Numbered from the stretch's first letter, positions 6,056-13,481 are shown. The stretch is 14,287 nt of DNA from Stenotrophomonas maltophilia (GCA_002386405.1 DGIP01000230.1:1-14287); one strand, 5' to 3'. Program-made: numbers and translations. The notes: generated from the letters alone by a model not told the origin.

Positions 6056-8215
6056 TCATTGGCGGCGTACGGACTGCACCACGGACAACCTGCGCAGCCG
6101 GCGCATGACTTCGGCCAGGTGGTTGCGGTCGCGGACCTGGATGTTGAAGGCCAGCACGGCGGCGTTGAAGTCGCGGTCCAGGTAGTCGACCCGTTCGATG
6201 TTGGAATGGCTCTGCGCAATCGCCGCGGCCAGCTGGGCCAGCACGCCGGTGCCGTTCTCCACTTCCACCACCAGCGCGGTGTCGTAATCGCCGGAGACGG
6301 TGGTGTCCCAGCCGATCGGCACCCAGCGCTCGGGCGACTTGCGCAGCTCGGCCAGGTTCGGGCAGTCCAGGCGGTGGACCACGATGCCCTTGCCCGCAGT
6401 GTGGTAGCCCATGATCTCGTCGCCGGGGATCGGCTGGCAGCAGTTGGCGAAGCTGACCACGCCGCGTTCGCTGCCGTTGATCAGGATCTTTTCCTGCGAG
6501 TGCTTGGAATGCGCGCCGCCGCGCAGTTCGGCATAGGCCATCAGCGCCTGCGCGGCCTGGTTCGGCATCCAGTTGCCCAGGGCCACCTCGGCCAGCAGGG
6601 CCTCCAGGCGCGGGTAGCGGTGTTCGGCCAGGAAGGCGTCCAGGCGGCCCTTGGGCAGCCGTTCCAGCGAGCTGTCCATCGCTTCCAGCGCGCGGTCGAG
6701 CATGCGGTGGCCCAGCTGCACGGCGTCTTCGTGTTCGAGCTGCTTGAGCTGGTGGCGGATCGCGGTGCGTGCCTTGGAGCTGACCACGAATTCGAGCCAC
6801 TGCGGCTTGGGCGTGGCCGAGCGCGCGGTGATCACTTCCACGGTCTGCCCGCTGACCAGCTTGGTGCGCAGCGGCACCAGTTTCTTGTCCACGCGCGAGG
6901 CCACCGCCATGTTGCCCACGTCGGTGTGCACCGCATAGGCGAAGTCCAGCGCGGTGGAGTTGCGCGGCAGGGCCAGGATCTTGCCCTTGGGGGTGAACAG
7001 GTAGACCTCGTCCGGGAACAGGTCGACTTTGACGTTGTCGAGGAATTCCAGCGACGAACCGGCGGCGCGCTGCGAATCGATCAGCTCCACGATCCAGGCA
7101 TGTGCACGGCTCTGCGCGCTGTTGGGGGTGTCGCCACCGAACTTGTAGGTCCAGTGCGCGGCCACGCCGCGCTCGGCGATGAGGTCCATTTCCTCGGTGC
7201 GGATCTGCACTTCGATCGGCGAGCCGTACGGGCCGAACAGCACCGTGTGCAGCGACTGGTAACCGTTGGCCTTGGGAATGGCGATGAAATCGCGGAAGCG
7301 GCCATCCAGCGGCTTGAAGGTGGCATGCACCGAGCCCAGCGCGTGGTAACAGTTGGGCACGCTGCGCACGACCAGGCGGAACCCGAACACATCCATGACC
7401 TGGTCGAAGGATTTGTTCTCGTCGCGCATCTTGTTGTAGATGCTCCACGGGGTCTTGATCCGGCTGACCAGGCGGTGTTCCAGCCCTTCCTTGGCCAGCC
7501 GCTGCGACAGCTGCACTTCCACCTGTGCCATCGCCTCGCGGCGTACCACCGGCTGGCTGCGGATGTGCTTTTCCAGGATCGCGTGGCGCCACGGGTACAG
7601 CGCCTTGAAGCCGAGGTTCTGCAGCTCGCTCTTGACCAGGCTCATGCCCAGCCGCTGCGCGATCGGGGCGTAGATCTCCAGGGTTTCGCGGGCGATGCGG
7701 CCGCGCGCCTCGGTGCTCTGCGCGCCCAGCGTGCGCATGTTGTGCAGGCGGTCGGCCAGTTTGATCATGATCACGCGCAGGTCGCGCGACATCGCCAGCA
7801 GCATCTTGCGGAAGCTCTCGGCGGCCGCTTCCTGGCGGTCGCGGAACTTCAGCTTGTCCAGCTTGGTGACCCCATCGACCAGCTCGGCCACGGCTTCGCC
7901 GAATTCGGCGGCCAGCGCTTCGCGGGTCAGCGGGGTGTCTTCGATGGTGTCGTGCAGGATCGCGGCGATCAGCGCTTCCACGTCCAGGCCCAGCTCGGCC
8001 AGCACCTGTGCCACCGCCACCGGATGGGTGATGTACGGCTCGCCCGACTTGCGGGTCTGCCCGGCATGCGCGGAGGCCCCTACCTCCCAGGCACGGCGCA
8101 GCAGCGGCAACTGCTCGGGCGGCAGGTAATGGGCTGCGCGTTCAAGCTGGAGGACATAGTCGGGTACGGCCGCGCCGGGAGACGTGGCGACCTTGGCAGA
8201 GGGGCCTGGGTTCAT
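6056..8215 (-). CDS. spoT: Bifunctional (p)ppGpp synthetase/hydrolase SpoT
   Basis: The enzyme sets the level of the alarmone (p)ppGpp in the stringent response. The 719-residue protein is full length. The HD hydrolase domain shows His50, HDTIEDT (88-94) and ADRLHNMRT (154-162), so hydrolase activity is expected. The synthetase domain shows RIKTPWSIYNKM (252-263), Asp275 in MDVFGFR, HTVLFGP (323-329) and Glu335 in IEVQIRT, so its main catalytic positions are also present. A TGS domain (about 399-462), a Cys-containing region (NCCQP, 591-595) and an ACT domain (about 645-715) follow. The ATG at 8213-8215 is chosen because similarity begins there; upstream the frame offers only a TTG at 8269. 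No ribosome binding site is visible. A hairpin occupies that position (8218-8234). A terminator and a GTAG element separate the gene from rpoZ. Confidence 0.95.
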   Translation of the reverse strand: MNPGPSAKVATSPGAAVPDYVLQLERAAHYLPPEQLPLLRRAWEVGASAHAGQTRKSGEPYITHPVAVAQVLAELGLDVEALIAAILHDTIEDTPLTREALAAEFGEAVAELVDGVTKLDKLKFRDRQEAAAESFRKMLLAMSRDLRVIMIKLADRLHNMRTLGAQSTEARGRIARETLEIYAPIAQRLGMSLVKSELQNLGFKALYPWRHAILEKHIRSQPVVRREAMAQVEVQLSQRLAKEGLEHRLVSRIKTPWSIYNKMRDENKSFDQVMDVFGFRLVVRSVPNCYHALGSVHATFKPLDGRFRDFIAIPKANGYQSLHTVLFGPYGSPIEVQIRTEEMDLIAERGVAAHWTYKFGGDTPNSAQSRAHAWIVELIDSQRAAGSSLEFLDNVKVDLFPDEVYLFTPKGKILALPRNSTALDFAYAVHTDVGNMAVASRVDKKLVPLRTKLVSGQTVEVITARSATPKPQWLEFVVSSKARTAIRHQLKQLEHEDAVQLGHRMLDRALEAMDSSLERLPKGRLDAFLAEHRYPRLEALLAEVALGNWMPNQAAQALMAYAELRGGAHSKHSQEKILINGSERGVVSFANCCQPIPGDEIMGYHTAGKGIVVHRLDCPNLAELRKSPERWVPIGWDTTVSGDYDTALVVEVENGTGVLAQLAAAIAQSHSNIERVDYLDRDFNAAVLAFNIQVRDRNHLAEVMRRLRRLSVVQSVRRQ

Positions 8216-8217
8216 GG

Positions 8218-8234
8218 CTGGAAGACTATTCCAG
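8218..8234 (-). promoter_or_regulatory. Hairpin at the spoT translation start
   Basis: CTGGAA-N5-TTCCAG is a perfect inverted repeat with 6-bp arms (plus 8218-8223 and 8229-8234). It ends 2 nt before the spoT ATG on the minus strand, exactly where a Shine-Dalgarno sequence would sit, and no such sequence is present. In mRNA it would form a small stem-loop at the ribosome site. As DNA it could be an operator. Confidence 0.35.
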
Positions 8235-8282
8235 CGACGGGATAACGGCAAACTATTGCGTACGGGCAATCGTCAAATGCGT

Positions 8283-8306
8283 CACCACCAACGGTGGTGC
8301 CCTACC
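8283..8306 (-). repeat. GTAG-ended palindrome (SMAG/REP-like), copy 3
   Basis: On the minus strand this reads GTAGGG followed by CACCACC-GTT-GGTGGTG, a perfect 7-bp stem (plus arms 8283-8289 and 8293-8299; CTAC 8302-8305). The stem differs from copies 1 and 2, and the loop is GTT as in copy 4. It is placed right after the rpoZ terminator and about 68 nt before the spoT start. Confidence 0.7.
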
Positions 8307-8310
8307 GCTC

Positions 8311-8344
8311 AAAAGCAGACAGCCCGCACTTGGCGGGCTGTCTG
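8311..8344 (-). terminator. Intrinsic terminator of rpoZ
   Basis: On the minus strand a perfect 12-bp stem, CAGACAGCCCGC/GCGGGCTGTCTG (plus arms 8316-8327 and 8333-8344), with a 5-nt loop is followed by C and four T. It starts 26 nt after the rpoZ stop. The U-tract is short but the stem is very strong. It should separate rpoZ transcription from spoT at least partly. Confidence 0.82.
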
Positions 8345-8370
8345 TGGCAACAACGAATGATCGGGTGCGA

Positions 8371-8670
8371 TCAGTCGTCGTTCTTGGACATGTCTTCGTC
8401 GGCAACGACTTCGGCAGCGGCCCATTCCAGTGCTTCACGCTCGGCACGCTCGCGTTCGGCCTTCTCGACTTCGTCGATCAGGGCGTTGTCGATCTTGCGG
8501 GCGGCAATTTCGCGCAGCGCCAGCACGGTCGGCTTGTCTTCGGTTTCGCTGTTGTCCAGGGTGGCCTGGACGCCATTGGCCAGCTGACGGGCGCGCTTGG
8601 ACGCCATCATGACCAGCTCGAAACGGTTATCGACGACTTCCAGGCAATCTTCTACGGTGATGCGGGCCAT
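8371..8670 (-). CDS. rpoZ: RNA polymerase omega subunit
   Basis: Omega chaperones the beta-prime subunit into RNA polymerase; in E. coli it forms part of one (p)ppGpp-binding site. The 99-residue protein opens with [20 protein letters not shown], continues with [13 protein letters not shown], and has the expected acidic C-terminus. The ATG at 8668-8670 is chosen because the family begins MARITVEDC and a GGGAG lies about 5 nt upstream on the minus strand; the frame extends upstream without similarity. It has its own promoter (8725-8754) and a strong terminator, so it can be expressed independently of gmk upstream and spoT downstream. Confidence 0.97.
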   Translation of the reverse strand: MARITVEDCLEVVDNRFELVMMASKRARQLANGVQATLDNSETEDKPTVLALREIAARKIDNALIDEVEKAERERAEREALEWAAAEVVADEDMSKNDD

Positions 8671-8724
8671 GCGGGCTCCCGGCAGCCGGCAAGGGCTGCT
8701 CATCGAATGAGGGAAAGGGGACGG

Positions 8725-8754
8725 ATTGTACCGGCCAGGGCTGGACAAAATCAA
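8725..8754 (-). promoter_or_regulatory. rpoZ promoter (sigma-70 type)
   Basis: On the minus strand TTGATT (plus 8749-8754), an 18-bp spacer and TACAAT (plus 8725-8730) lie within the 111-bp gap after gmk. The -10 is about 55 nt before the rpoZ ATG. The downstream leader contains GCAGCC-N6-GGCTGC, a small possible stem. Confidence 0.6.
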
Positions 8755-8781
8755 GCCGACCGGCTACCCGCCCCTTGTGAA

Positions 8782-9447
8782 TCAGTCAGTTGCCGTTGCG
8801 TCCTGGGTCAGCAGGGCCTGGATCAGGCCCGCGTGGCGGACCTTCTGGGACTCCCGGCGCAGGCGGCTGGCCGTGAAGATGGCGCACAGCTCGTCCACGG
8901 CGGTCTCGAACACCTCGTTGACGATGACGTAGTCGAAGTCGTTGAAGTGCAGCATTTCCTCGCGGGCGGCGGCCAGGCGCTGGGCGATCACCGCCTCGCT
9001 GTCCTGCCCGCGCTTGCGCATGCGGTCCTGCAGGGCCTGCTTCGACGGCGGCAGGATGAACACCGTGACCGTGCCGGGGACCAGCTGGCGCACCTGCTGG
9101 GCGCCCTGCCAGTCGATCTCCAGCAGCACGTCCTGGCCGGCCGACAGCTGCGGCTCGACCGACTGGCGGGCGGTGCCCTTCCAGTCGCCGTGCACCCAGG
9201 CATGTTCGAAGAAGTCGCCGGCGGCGATCATCCGCTCGAACTCGGCGGCGCTCACGAAGTGGTAGTGCTCGCCGTTCACCTCGCCCGGGCGCATGGCGCG
9301 GGAGGTGAACGAGATCGACAGGGCAATCTGCGGGTCGCGCGCCAGGGTGGCGTTGACGATGCTGCTTTTGCCGGCCCCGGACGGGGCGGCCACGATGTAC
9401 AGCGTGCCGCGGGCCGGTTCCGGGCTCTGGAGGGGCTGGCTGCTCAT
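8782..9447 (-). CDS. gmk: Guanylate kinase
   Basis: The enzyme phosphorylates GMP to GDP with ATP and so feeds GTP and (p)ppGpp synthesis. The 221-residue protein shows the P-loop APSGAGKSS (21-29), the GMP-binding stretch [19 protein letters not shown] (46-64) and the [15 protein letters not shown] segment (78-92). The ATG at 9445-9447 overlaps the yicC stop as ATGA (4 nt), so translation is probably coupled. The upstream open frame within yicC is a shadow. A short N-terminal extension before the first strand ([14 protein letters not shown]) is normal for xanthomonad forms as far as I recall. A 111-bp gap and a new promoter separate it from rpoZ. Confidence 0.97.
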   Translation of the reverse strand: MSSQPLQSPEPARGTLYIVAAPSGAGKSSIVNATLARDPQIALSISFTSRAMRPGEVNGEHYHFVSAAEFERMIAAGDFFEHAWVHGDWKGTARQSVEPQLSAGQDVLLEIDWQGAQQVRQLVPGTVTVFILPPSKQALQDRMRKRGQDSEAVIAQRLAAAREEMLHFNDFDYVIVNEVFETAVDELCAIFTASRLRRESQKVRHAGLIQALLTQDATATD

Positions 9448-10304
9448 TCGATGTTCTGCACCTGTTCGCGGATCTGGTCGATCAGCACCTTCAGCTCGAC
9501 GGCGGCATTGGAGGTGCGGCTGTCCACCGACTTGGAGCCCAGCGTGTTGGCCTCGCGGTTGAACTCCTGCAGCAGGAAGTCCAGGCGGCGGCCGACCGGC
9601 TCGCGCTGCTTGAGCACGCGGCGGATTTCCACGATGTGGCTGCGCAGGCGGTCCAGTTCCTCGTCCACGTCCAGCTTCTGCAGCCACAGCACCAGCTCCT
9701 GCTCGGCACGGCCGGGATCGACCGGGTGCGGCAGGTCGGCCAGCCTGGCCGACAGCTTGGCGCGCTGGCCATCGCGGATCAGCGGAATCAGGGTGGTGAC
9801 CTCGGTGGCGATGCGCTCCACGCCATCCACCCGTTCCTGGATCGCCGTGGCCAGCTTGTCGCCTTCACGCTCGCGCGCGGCAACGAACCCATCCAGGCTC
9901 TCGTCCAGCAGGGCCAGCGCTTCGGCCTGCAGCGCGGCGGCGTCGACCGCCTCGCCCTGCATCACGCCCGGCACCTGCAGCAGTTCGGTGAAGCTCACCT
10001 GCAGGCTGGGGAAGCCCGGCGCCAGCCGGCTGGCCAGTTCGCCGAGCTGGGCCAGCAGCGCATCGTTGACCACCAATGCCCCGGTGACCTCCGGCGCGCG
10101 CAGGCGCATGACCAGGTCGATCTTGCCGCGGCTGCAGCGGTTCGCGACACGCTCCCGCAGTTGCGGCTCAAGCGCACGCAGCTCCTCGGGCAGGCGAACG
10201 CCCACCTCCAGGAACCGGTGGTTGACCGAGCGCAGCTCACAGGCCAGCGTGCCCCAGGGCGTGGCGCGCTCGCCGCCGGCATAGGCGGTCATGCTTCGAA
10301 TCAT
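9444..10304 (-). CDS. yicC: YicC family endoribonuclease
   Basis: YicC-type proteins are RNA-cleaving factors; the E. coli member is implicated in decay of small RNA. The 286-residue protein has the family N-terminus [12 protein letters not shown] and the [10 protein letters not shown] motif (26-35). The DUF1732 C-terminus holds [11 protein letters not shown] (214-224), [16 protein letters not shown] (239-254), GSKS and a final IREQVQNIE. The ATG at 10302-10304 is chosen by homology (family start MIRSMTAYA); the ribosome binding signal is weak. It is the first gene of the minus-strand block, overlaps gmk by 4 nt and is divergent from rph, another RNA-processing gene. Function is from the family, not from visible catalytic residues. 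Confidence 0.93.
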   Translation of the reverse strand: MIRSMTAYAGGERATPWGTLACELRSVNHRFLEVGVRLPEELRALEPQLRERVANRCSRGKIDLVMRLRAPEVTGALVVNDALLAQLGELASRLAPGFPSLQVSFTELLQVPGVMQGEAVDAAALQAEALALLDESLDGFVAAREREGDKLATAIQERVDGVERIATEVTTLIPLIRDGQRAKLSARLADLPHPVDPGRAEQELVLWLQKLDVDEELDRLRSHIVEIRRVLKQREPVGRRLDFLLQEFNREANTLGSKSVDSRTSNAAVELKVLIDQIREQVQNIE

Positions 10305-10424
10305 GCGGGTTTCCGGTGCTCTCAAAGTGCAAATGGTACCCTAGCGGTTCCTTTGGAGCCTCCTCGCCTGCCGGTCCCCGGTCCGGGCGCGGTCCCGCAT
10401 CCCTCGTCTTACCGGAAGCCATCC
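10305..10424. other. Divergent yicC/rph intergenic region
   Basis: These 120 bp must hold start signals for both the minus-strand block and the plus-strand block. The plus strand shows TGGTACCCT (10334-10342), a possible extended -10 without a good -35. The minus strand shows TACCAT across the same bases. Closer to rph, CCCGG-T-CCGGG could form a small leader stem, and GGAAG lies 6 nt before the rph ATG. No strong consensus promoter is visible in either direction. Confidence 0.4.
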
Positions 10425-11153
10425 ATGTCCGATCCCCGTCCCAGCGGCCGCCAGGCCGACCAGTTGCGCGAAGTGCGCATCGAACGCGCCTTCACCCGCC
10501 ATGCCGAAGGCTCGGTGCTGGTCAGCTTCGGTGAAACCCGCGTGCTGTGCACCGCCAGCGTGGAGAACCGCGTGCCGGGCTTCCTGCGCGGCAAGGGCGA
10601 AGGCTGGGTCACGGCCGAATACGGCATGCTGCCGCGCTCCACCCACACCCGCAACGACCGCGAAGCGGCGCGCGGCAAGCAGGGCGGCCGCACCCTGGAG
10701 ATCCAGCGCCTGATCGGCCGCACCCTGCGCGCCTGCATTGATCGGGGCGCGCTGGGCGAGCGCACCATCACCCTGGACTGCGACGTACTGCAGGCCGATG
10801 GCGGCACCCGCACCGCCGCCATCACCGGTGCCTACGTGGCGCTGGTGGACGCGGTGAACTTCCTGATCAAGCGCGGCGACATCAAGCGCAACCCGATCTT
10901 CGGCGCCGTTGCCGCGGTGTCGGTCGGCATCTACCGCGGCACCCCGGTGCTGGACCTGGACTACGCCGAAGACAGCGACTGCGACACCGACATGAACGTG
11001 GTGATGAACGACGGCGGCGGCTTCATCGAGCTGCAGGGCACCGCCGAAGGCCACGCGTTCCGCCGCGATGAGCTGGACGCGCTGCTGGCCCTGGCCGAAA
11101 AGGGCATCACCGACCTGTTCGCGGCCCAGCAGGCCGCGCTGGCGCAGCCGTGA
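10425..11153 (+). CDS. rph: Ribonuclease PH
   Basis: This is a phosphorolytic 3'-to-5' exoribonuclease that trims tRNA and other RNA 3' ends, acting as a hexamer of the PNPase/exosome fold. The 242-residue protein is complete. It shows [11 protein letters not shown] (5-15), the [20 protein letters not shown] segment (71-90), the phosphate-binding GGTRTA (126-131) and [15 protein letters not shown] (177-191), which contains the metal-binding acidic residues. The ATG at 10425 follows GGAAG by 6 nt. The long open frame further upstream is antisense to yicC and not part of the gene. The stop overlaps the next gene's GTG as GTGA. Unlike the truncated rph of E. coli K-12, this copy looks intact. 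Confidence 0.97.
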   Translation: MSDPRPSGRQADQLREVRIERAFTRHAEGSVLVSFGETRVLCTASVENRVPGFLRGKGEGWVTAEYGMLPRSTHTRNDREAARGKQGGRTLEIQRLIGRTLRACIDRGALGERTITLDCDVLQADGGTRTAAITGAYVALVDAVNFLIKRGDIKRNPIFGAVAAVSVGIYRGTPVLDLDYAEDSDCDTDMNVVMNDGGGFIELQGTAEGHAFRRDELDALLALAEKGITDLFAAQQAALAQP

Positions 11154-11539
11154 GCCGGCGCCTCGCCCTGGTCACCCTCGTGGTGGCCGATTACGACGAG
11201 GCGATCGCCTGGTACACGGGCAAGCTCGGCTTCCACCTGATCGACGATATCGACCAGGGCAGCAAGCGCTGGGTGGTGGTCGGCCCGACCGATGGCAGCG
11301 CCGCGGCGCTGCTGCTGGCCCGCGCCAGTAACGAAGAGCAGCAGAGCCGGGTCGGCAACCAGACCGGTGGCCGGGTCGGCTTCTTCCTCAACACCGACGA
11401 TTTCCACCGCGACCATGCCGCGATGACCGCGCGCGGCGTGGAATTCCTTGAAGCCCCGCGCGAAGAGCCCTATGCGACCGTCGCGGTGTTCCGCGACCTG
11501 TACGGCAACACGTGGGACCTGCTGGAGCCCAAGCAATGA
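11150..11539 (+). CDS. VOC (glyoxalase/bleomycin resistance fold) protein
   Basis: The 129-residue single-domain protein has the two beta-alpha-beta-beta-beta modules of the vicinal oxygen chelate fold. Module one begins [24 protein letters not shown] (5-28). Module two starts at [13 protein letters not shown] (73-85) and ends [15 protein letters not shown] (113-127). The final Glu126 is at a usual metal-ligand position. The first-strand position that is often His is not His here, so the metal site may be incomplete or absent. The start is GTG (11150-11152), overlapping the rph stop by 4 nt; the stop overlaps rdgB by 4 nt. Placement inside rph-rdgB suggests co-translation, but the substrate is unknown. 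It could be a lyase, dioxygenase or binding protein; family membership is sound. Confidence 0.85.
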   Translation: MSRRLALVTLVVADYDEAIAWYTGKLGFHLIDDIDQGSKRWVVVGPTDGSAAALLLARASNEEQQSRVGNQTGGRVGFFLNTDDFHRDHAAMTARGVEFLEAPREEPYATVAVFRDLYGNTWDLLEPKQ

Positions 11540-12129
11540 AACTGGTACTGGCCAGCGGCAACGCCGGCAAGCTGAAGGAACTGCAGGCCATGCTGGCCGG
11601 CCTGCCACTGGAGATCGTGCCGCAGGGCGCGCTGGGCGTGAGCGATGTGCCGGAAACCGGCCTGACCTTCGTCGAGAACGCACTGATCAAGGCGCGGCAT
11701 GCCTGCGCCAGCACCGGCCTGCCGGCACTGGCCGACGACTCGGGCCTGATCGTGGATGCGCTGGACGGCGCGCCGGGCCTGTACAGCGCGCGCTACGCCG
11801 GCAGCCCGACCGATGACGCGGCCAACAACGCCAAGCTGCTCCATGACATGCGCGCCGTGCCGGCCGAGCGCCGCACCGCGCGCTTCTACGCGGTGATCGT
11901 GCTGCTGCGCCACGCCAACGACCCGCAGCCGCTGATCTGCGAAGGCAGCTGGGAAGGCGAGATCCTGGACGAACTGCGCGGCACCCACGGCTTCGGTTAC
12001 AACCCGCTGTTCCTGGACACGGTGCTGGGCCAGACCGCCGCGGAAATGGCGCCGGACGTGAAGAATGCGATGAGCCATCGCGGCAAGGCATTGCAGGTGT
12101 TGAAGCAGAAGCTGTCGGCGTTGATCTGA
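11536..12129 (+). CDS. rdgB: dITP/XTP pyrophosphatase (Ham1/RdgB)
   Basis: The enzyme hydrolyses dITP, ITP and XTP to monophosphates and keeps deaminated purines out of DNA and RNA. The 197-residue protein has the full motif set: SGNAGK (7-12), FVENALIKA with Glu47, ADDSGL with Asp68-Asp69, SARYAG (84-89), HGFGYNPLF and a C-terminal SHRGKA. The ATG at 11536 overlaps the preceding stop as ATGA and has GGAG 8 nt upstream. An in-frame ATG eight codons earlier lies inside the VOC gene and is not needed. It is the third gene of the coupled rph group. A GTAG palindrome follows before hemW. Confidence 0.96.
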   Translation: MKLVLASGNAGKLKELQAMLAGLPLEIVPQGALGVSDVPETGLTFVENALIKARHACASTGLPALADDSGLIVDALDGAPGLYSARYAGSPTDDAANNAKLLHDMRAVPAERRTARFYAVIVLLRHANDPQPLICEGSWEGEILDELRGTHGFGYNPLFLDTVLGQTAAEMAPDVKNAMSHRGKALQVLKQKLSALI

Positions 12130-12154
12130 ATCGACTGTTGATGATTTCCCGAGG

Positions 12155-12177
12155 GCCGGCCAACGGCCGGCGCTACC
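12155..12177 (-). repeat. GTAG-ended palindrome (SMAG/REP-like), copy 4
   Basis: On the minus strand this reads GTAGC followed by GCCGGCC-GTT-GGCCGGC, a perfect 7-bp stem (plus arms 12155-12161 and 12165-12171; CTAC 12173-12176). It fills the 49-nt gap between rdgB and hemW and ends 1-2 nt before the annotated hemW ATG. Orientation is the same as in the other three copies. Confidence 0.75.
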
Positions 12178-12178
12178 G

Positions 12179-13399
12179 ATGAGCACGATGTCCGACCACG
12201 ATTGCCACCACCTTCCCGGCGAAAGCTGCGACCACGACCACGCGGTGTCGCTGGTGCCGCCGCCGCTGTCGCTCTACGTGCACCTGCCGTGGTGCGTGCG
12301 CAAGTGCCCGTACTGCGATTTCAACTCGCACCAGGCCAAGGGCGAACTGCCGTTCGAGGCCTATATCGATGCGCTGGTCCGCGACCTCGACCAGGACCTG
12401 CCGCTGGTCTGGGGCCGGGTGGTGAACAGCGTGTTCTTCGGTGGCGGCACGCCCAGCCTGTTCCCGCCGGAGGCGATCGACCGCTTCCTGCAGGCCGCCT
12501 CGGCACGGCTGCGCTTCGCCCCGAACCTGGAAGTGACCCTGGAAACCAACCCGGGCACAGCCGAGCACGGCCGCTTCGACCGCTACCGCGCGGCCGGGGT
12601 GAACCGGATCAGCTTCGGCATCCAGACCTTCAACGATGAGGCGCTGCAGCGGCTGGGCCGCATCCACGACAGCGGCGAAGCCGAGCGCGCGGTGAAGCTC
12701 GCCCAGGATGCCGGCTACGACAACTTCAACATCGACCTGATGTACGCGCTGCCGCAACAGACCCTGGCCCAGGCCGAACACGACCTGGAACGCGCGTTCG
12801 CGCTGCAGCCCACCCACCTGTCGCACTACCAGCTCACCCTGGAGCCGAACACGGTGTTCTTCGCGCGGCCGCCGCAGGGCATTCCCGAAGATGATTCGGC
12901 CTGGGACATGCAGGAACACTGCCAGCGCCTGCTGGCCGAGGCCGGCTATGCCCAGTACGAGGTGAGCGCCTACGCGCGGCCCGGGCGGCAGAGCCAGCAC
13001 AACCTGAACTACTGGCGCTTCGGCGATTACCTGGGCATCGGCGCCGGCGCCCACGGCAAGATCAGCTCGGGCGCCGGACAGCACGTGCTGCGCCGCTGGA
13101 AGCACAAGCACCCGCAGACGTTCATGGACACCGCCGGCACGGCCGCGTCGATCGGCGGCGACGAGGTGATCGGCGCCGACCGCCTGCCCTTCGAATACAT
13201 GCTCAACCTGCTGCGCCTGCACGAGGGCTTCCGGTTCAAGGACTTCGAGTCGCGCACCGGGCTGGACCGGGCGACGATCGCCGCGCCGCTGCAGACCGCC
13301 CTCGCCAACGGCTGGATGACCGTGCAGGGCGACCACGTGCAGCCGACCGAGCTGGGCCGGCGCTTCACCAACGACGTGGTGGAGCTGTTCCTGGGCTGA
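12179..13399 (+). CDS. hemW: Radical SAM heme chaperone HemW
   Basis: HemW-type proteins resemble coproporphyrinogen dehydrogenase HemN but bind heme and deliver it to respiratory enzymes; older annotations call them oxygen-independent coproporphyrinogen oxidase. The 406-residue protein has the radical SAM cluster motif HLPWCVRKCPYCDFNSH, with Cys39, Cys43 and Cys46. It also has the SAM-binding GGGTPS (88-93), HNLNYW (274-279) and GIGAGAHG (286-293). Phe follows the last cluster Cys (CDF), as in HemW, where HemN has a further Cys. The start is uncertain. ATG 12179 and ATG 12188 are both possible, neither with a ribosome binding site, because a GTAG hairpin abuts the first. Either start adds an N-terminal extension of about 24 residues rich in His, Cys and Asp (positions 6-21) before the conserved PPLSLYVHLPWC. 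Confidence 0.92.
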   Translation: MSTMSDHDCHHLPGESCDHDHAVSLVPPPLSLYVHLPWCVRKCPYCDFNSHQAKGELPFEAYIDALVRDLDQDLPLVWGRVVNSVFFGGGTPSLFPPEAIDRFLQAASARLRFAPNLEVTLETNPGTAEHGRFDRYRAAGVNRISFGIQTFNDEALQRLGRIHDSGEAERAVKLAQDAGYDNFNIDLMYALPQQTLAQAEHDLERAFALQPTHLSHYQLTLEPNTVFFARPPQGIPEDDSAWDMQEHCQRLLAEAGYAQYEVSAYARPGRQSQHNLNYWRFGDYLGIGAGAHGKISSGAGQHVLRRWKHKHPQTFMDTAGTAASIGGDEVIGADRLPFEYMLNLLRLHEGFRFKDFESRTGLDRATIAAPLQTALANGWMTVQGDHVQPTELGRRFTNDVVELFLG

Positions 13400-13481
13400 G
13401 GGCGTCGGGAGATCCCTTCTGGCGGGGACTCCGGGAAAACGTTAGATTCTGTGCTCTCAGGGGAGCCGGAACCTACAACGG

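Noticed and set aside
5966..8245. A 759-codon open frame on the plus strand, antisense to spoT
   Set aside because: In GC-rich genomes the strand opposite a gene often lacks stops in one frame. The translation is rich in His, Gln, Arg and Val with no recognisable domain, and spoT on the other strand has full-length family similarity.
8216..8269. spoT starting at a TTG (8269), adding 18 residues
   Set aside because: TTG is rare, the added residues do not resemble the family, and no ribosome binding site supports it. ATG 8215 gives a normal-length protein.
8671..8781. Terminator after gmk
   Set aside because: AGCCGGTCGGCT followed by TGATTTT looks terminator-like, but the stem is only 4-5 bp. 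The T-rich part is better explained as the rpoZ -35 region.
9448..9687. N-terminally extended gmk inside yicC
   Set aside because: The extra segment is an out-of-frame reading of yicC. The ATGA overlap at 9444-9447 gives the standard guanylate kinase start.
13400..13481. Sigma-54 or ECF promoter before the DUF1631-like gene
   Set aside because: CTGGCGGGG and GGGAAAACG resemble fragments of such promoters, but spacing and partner elements do not fit.
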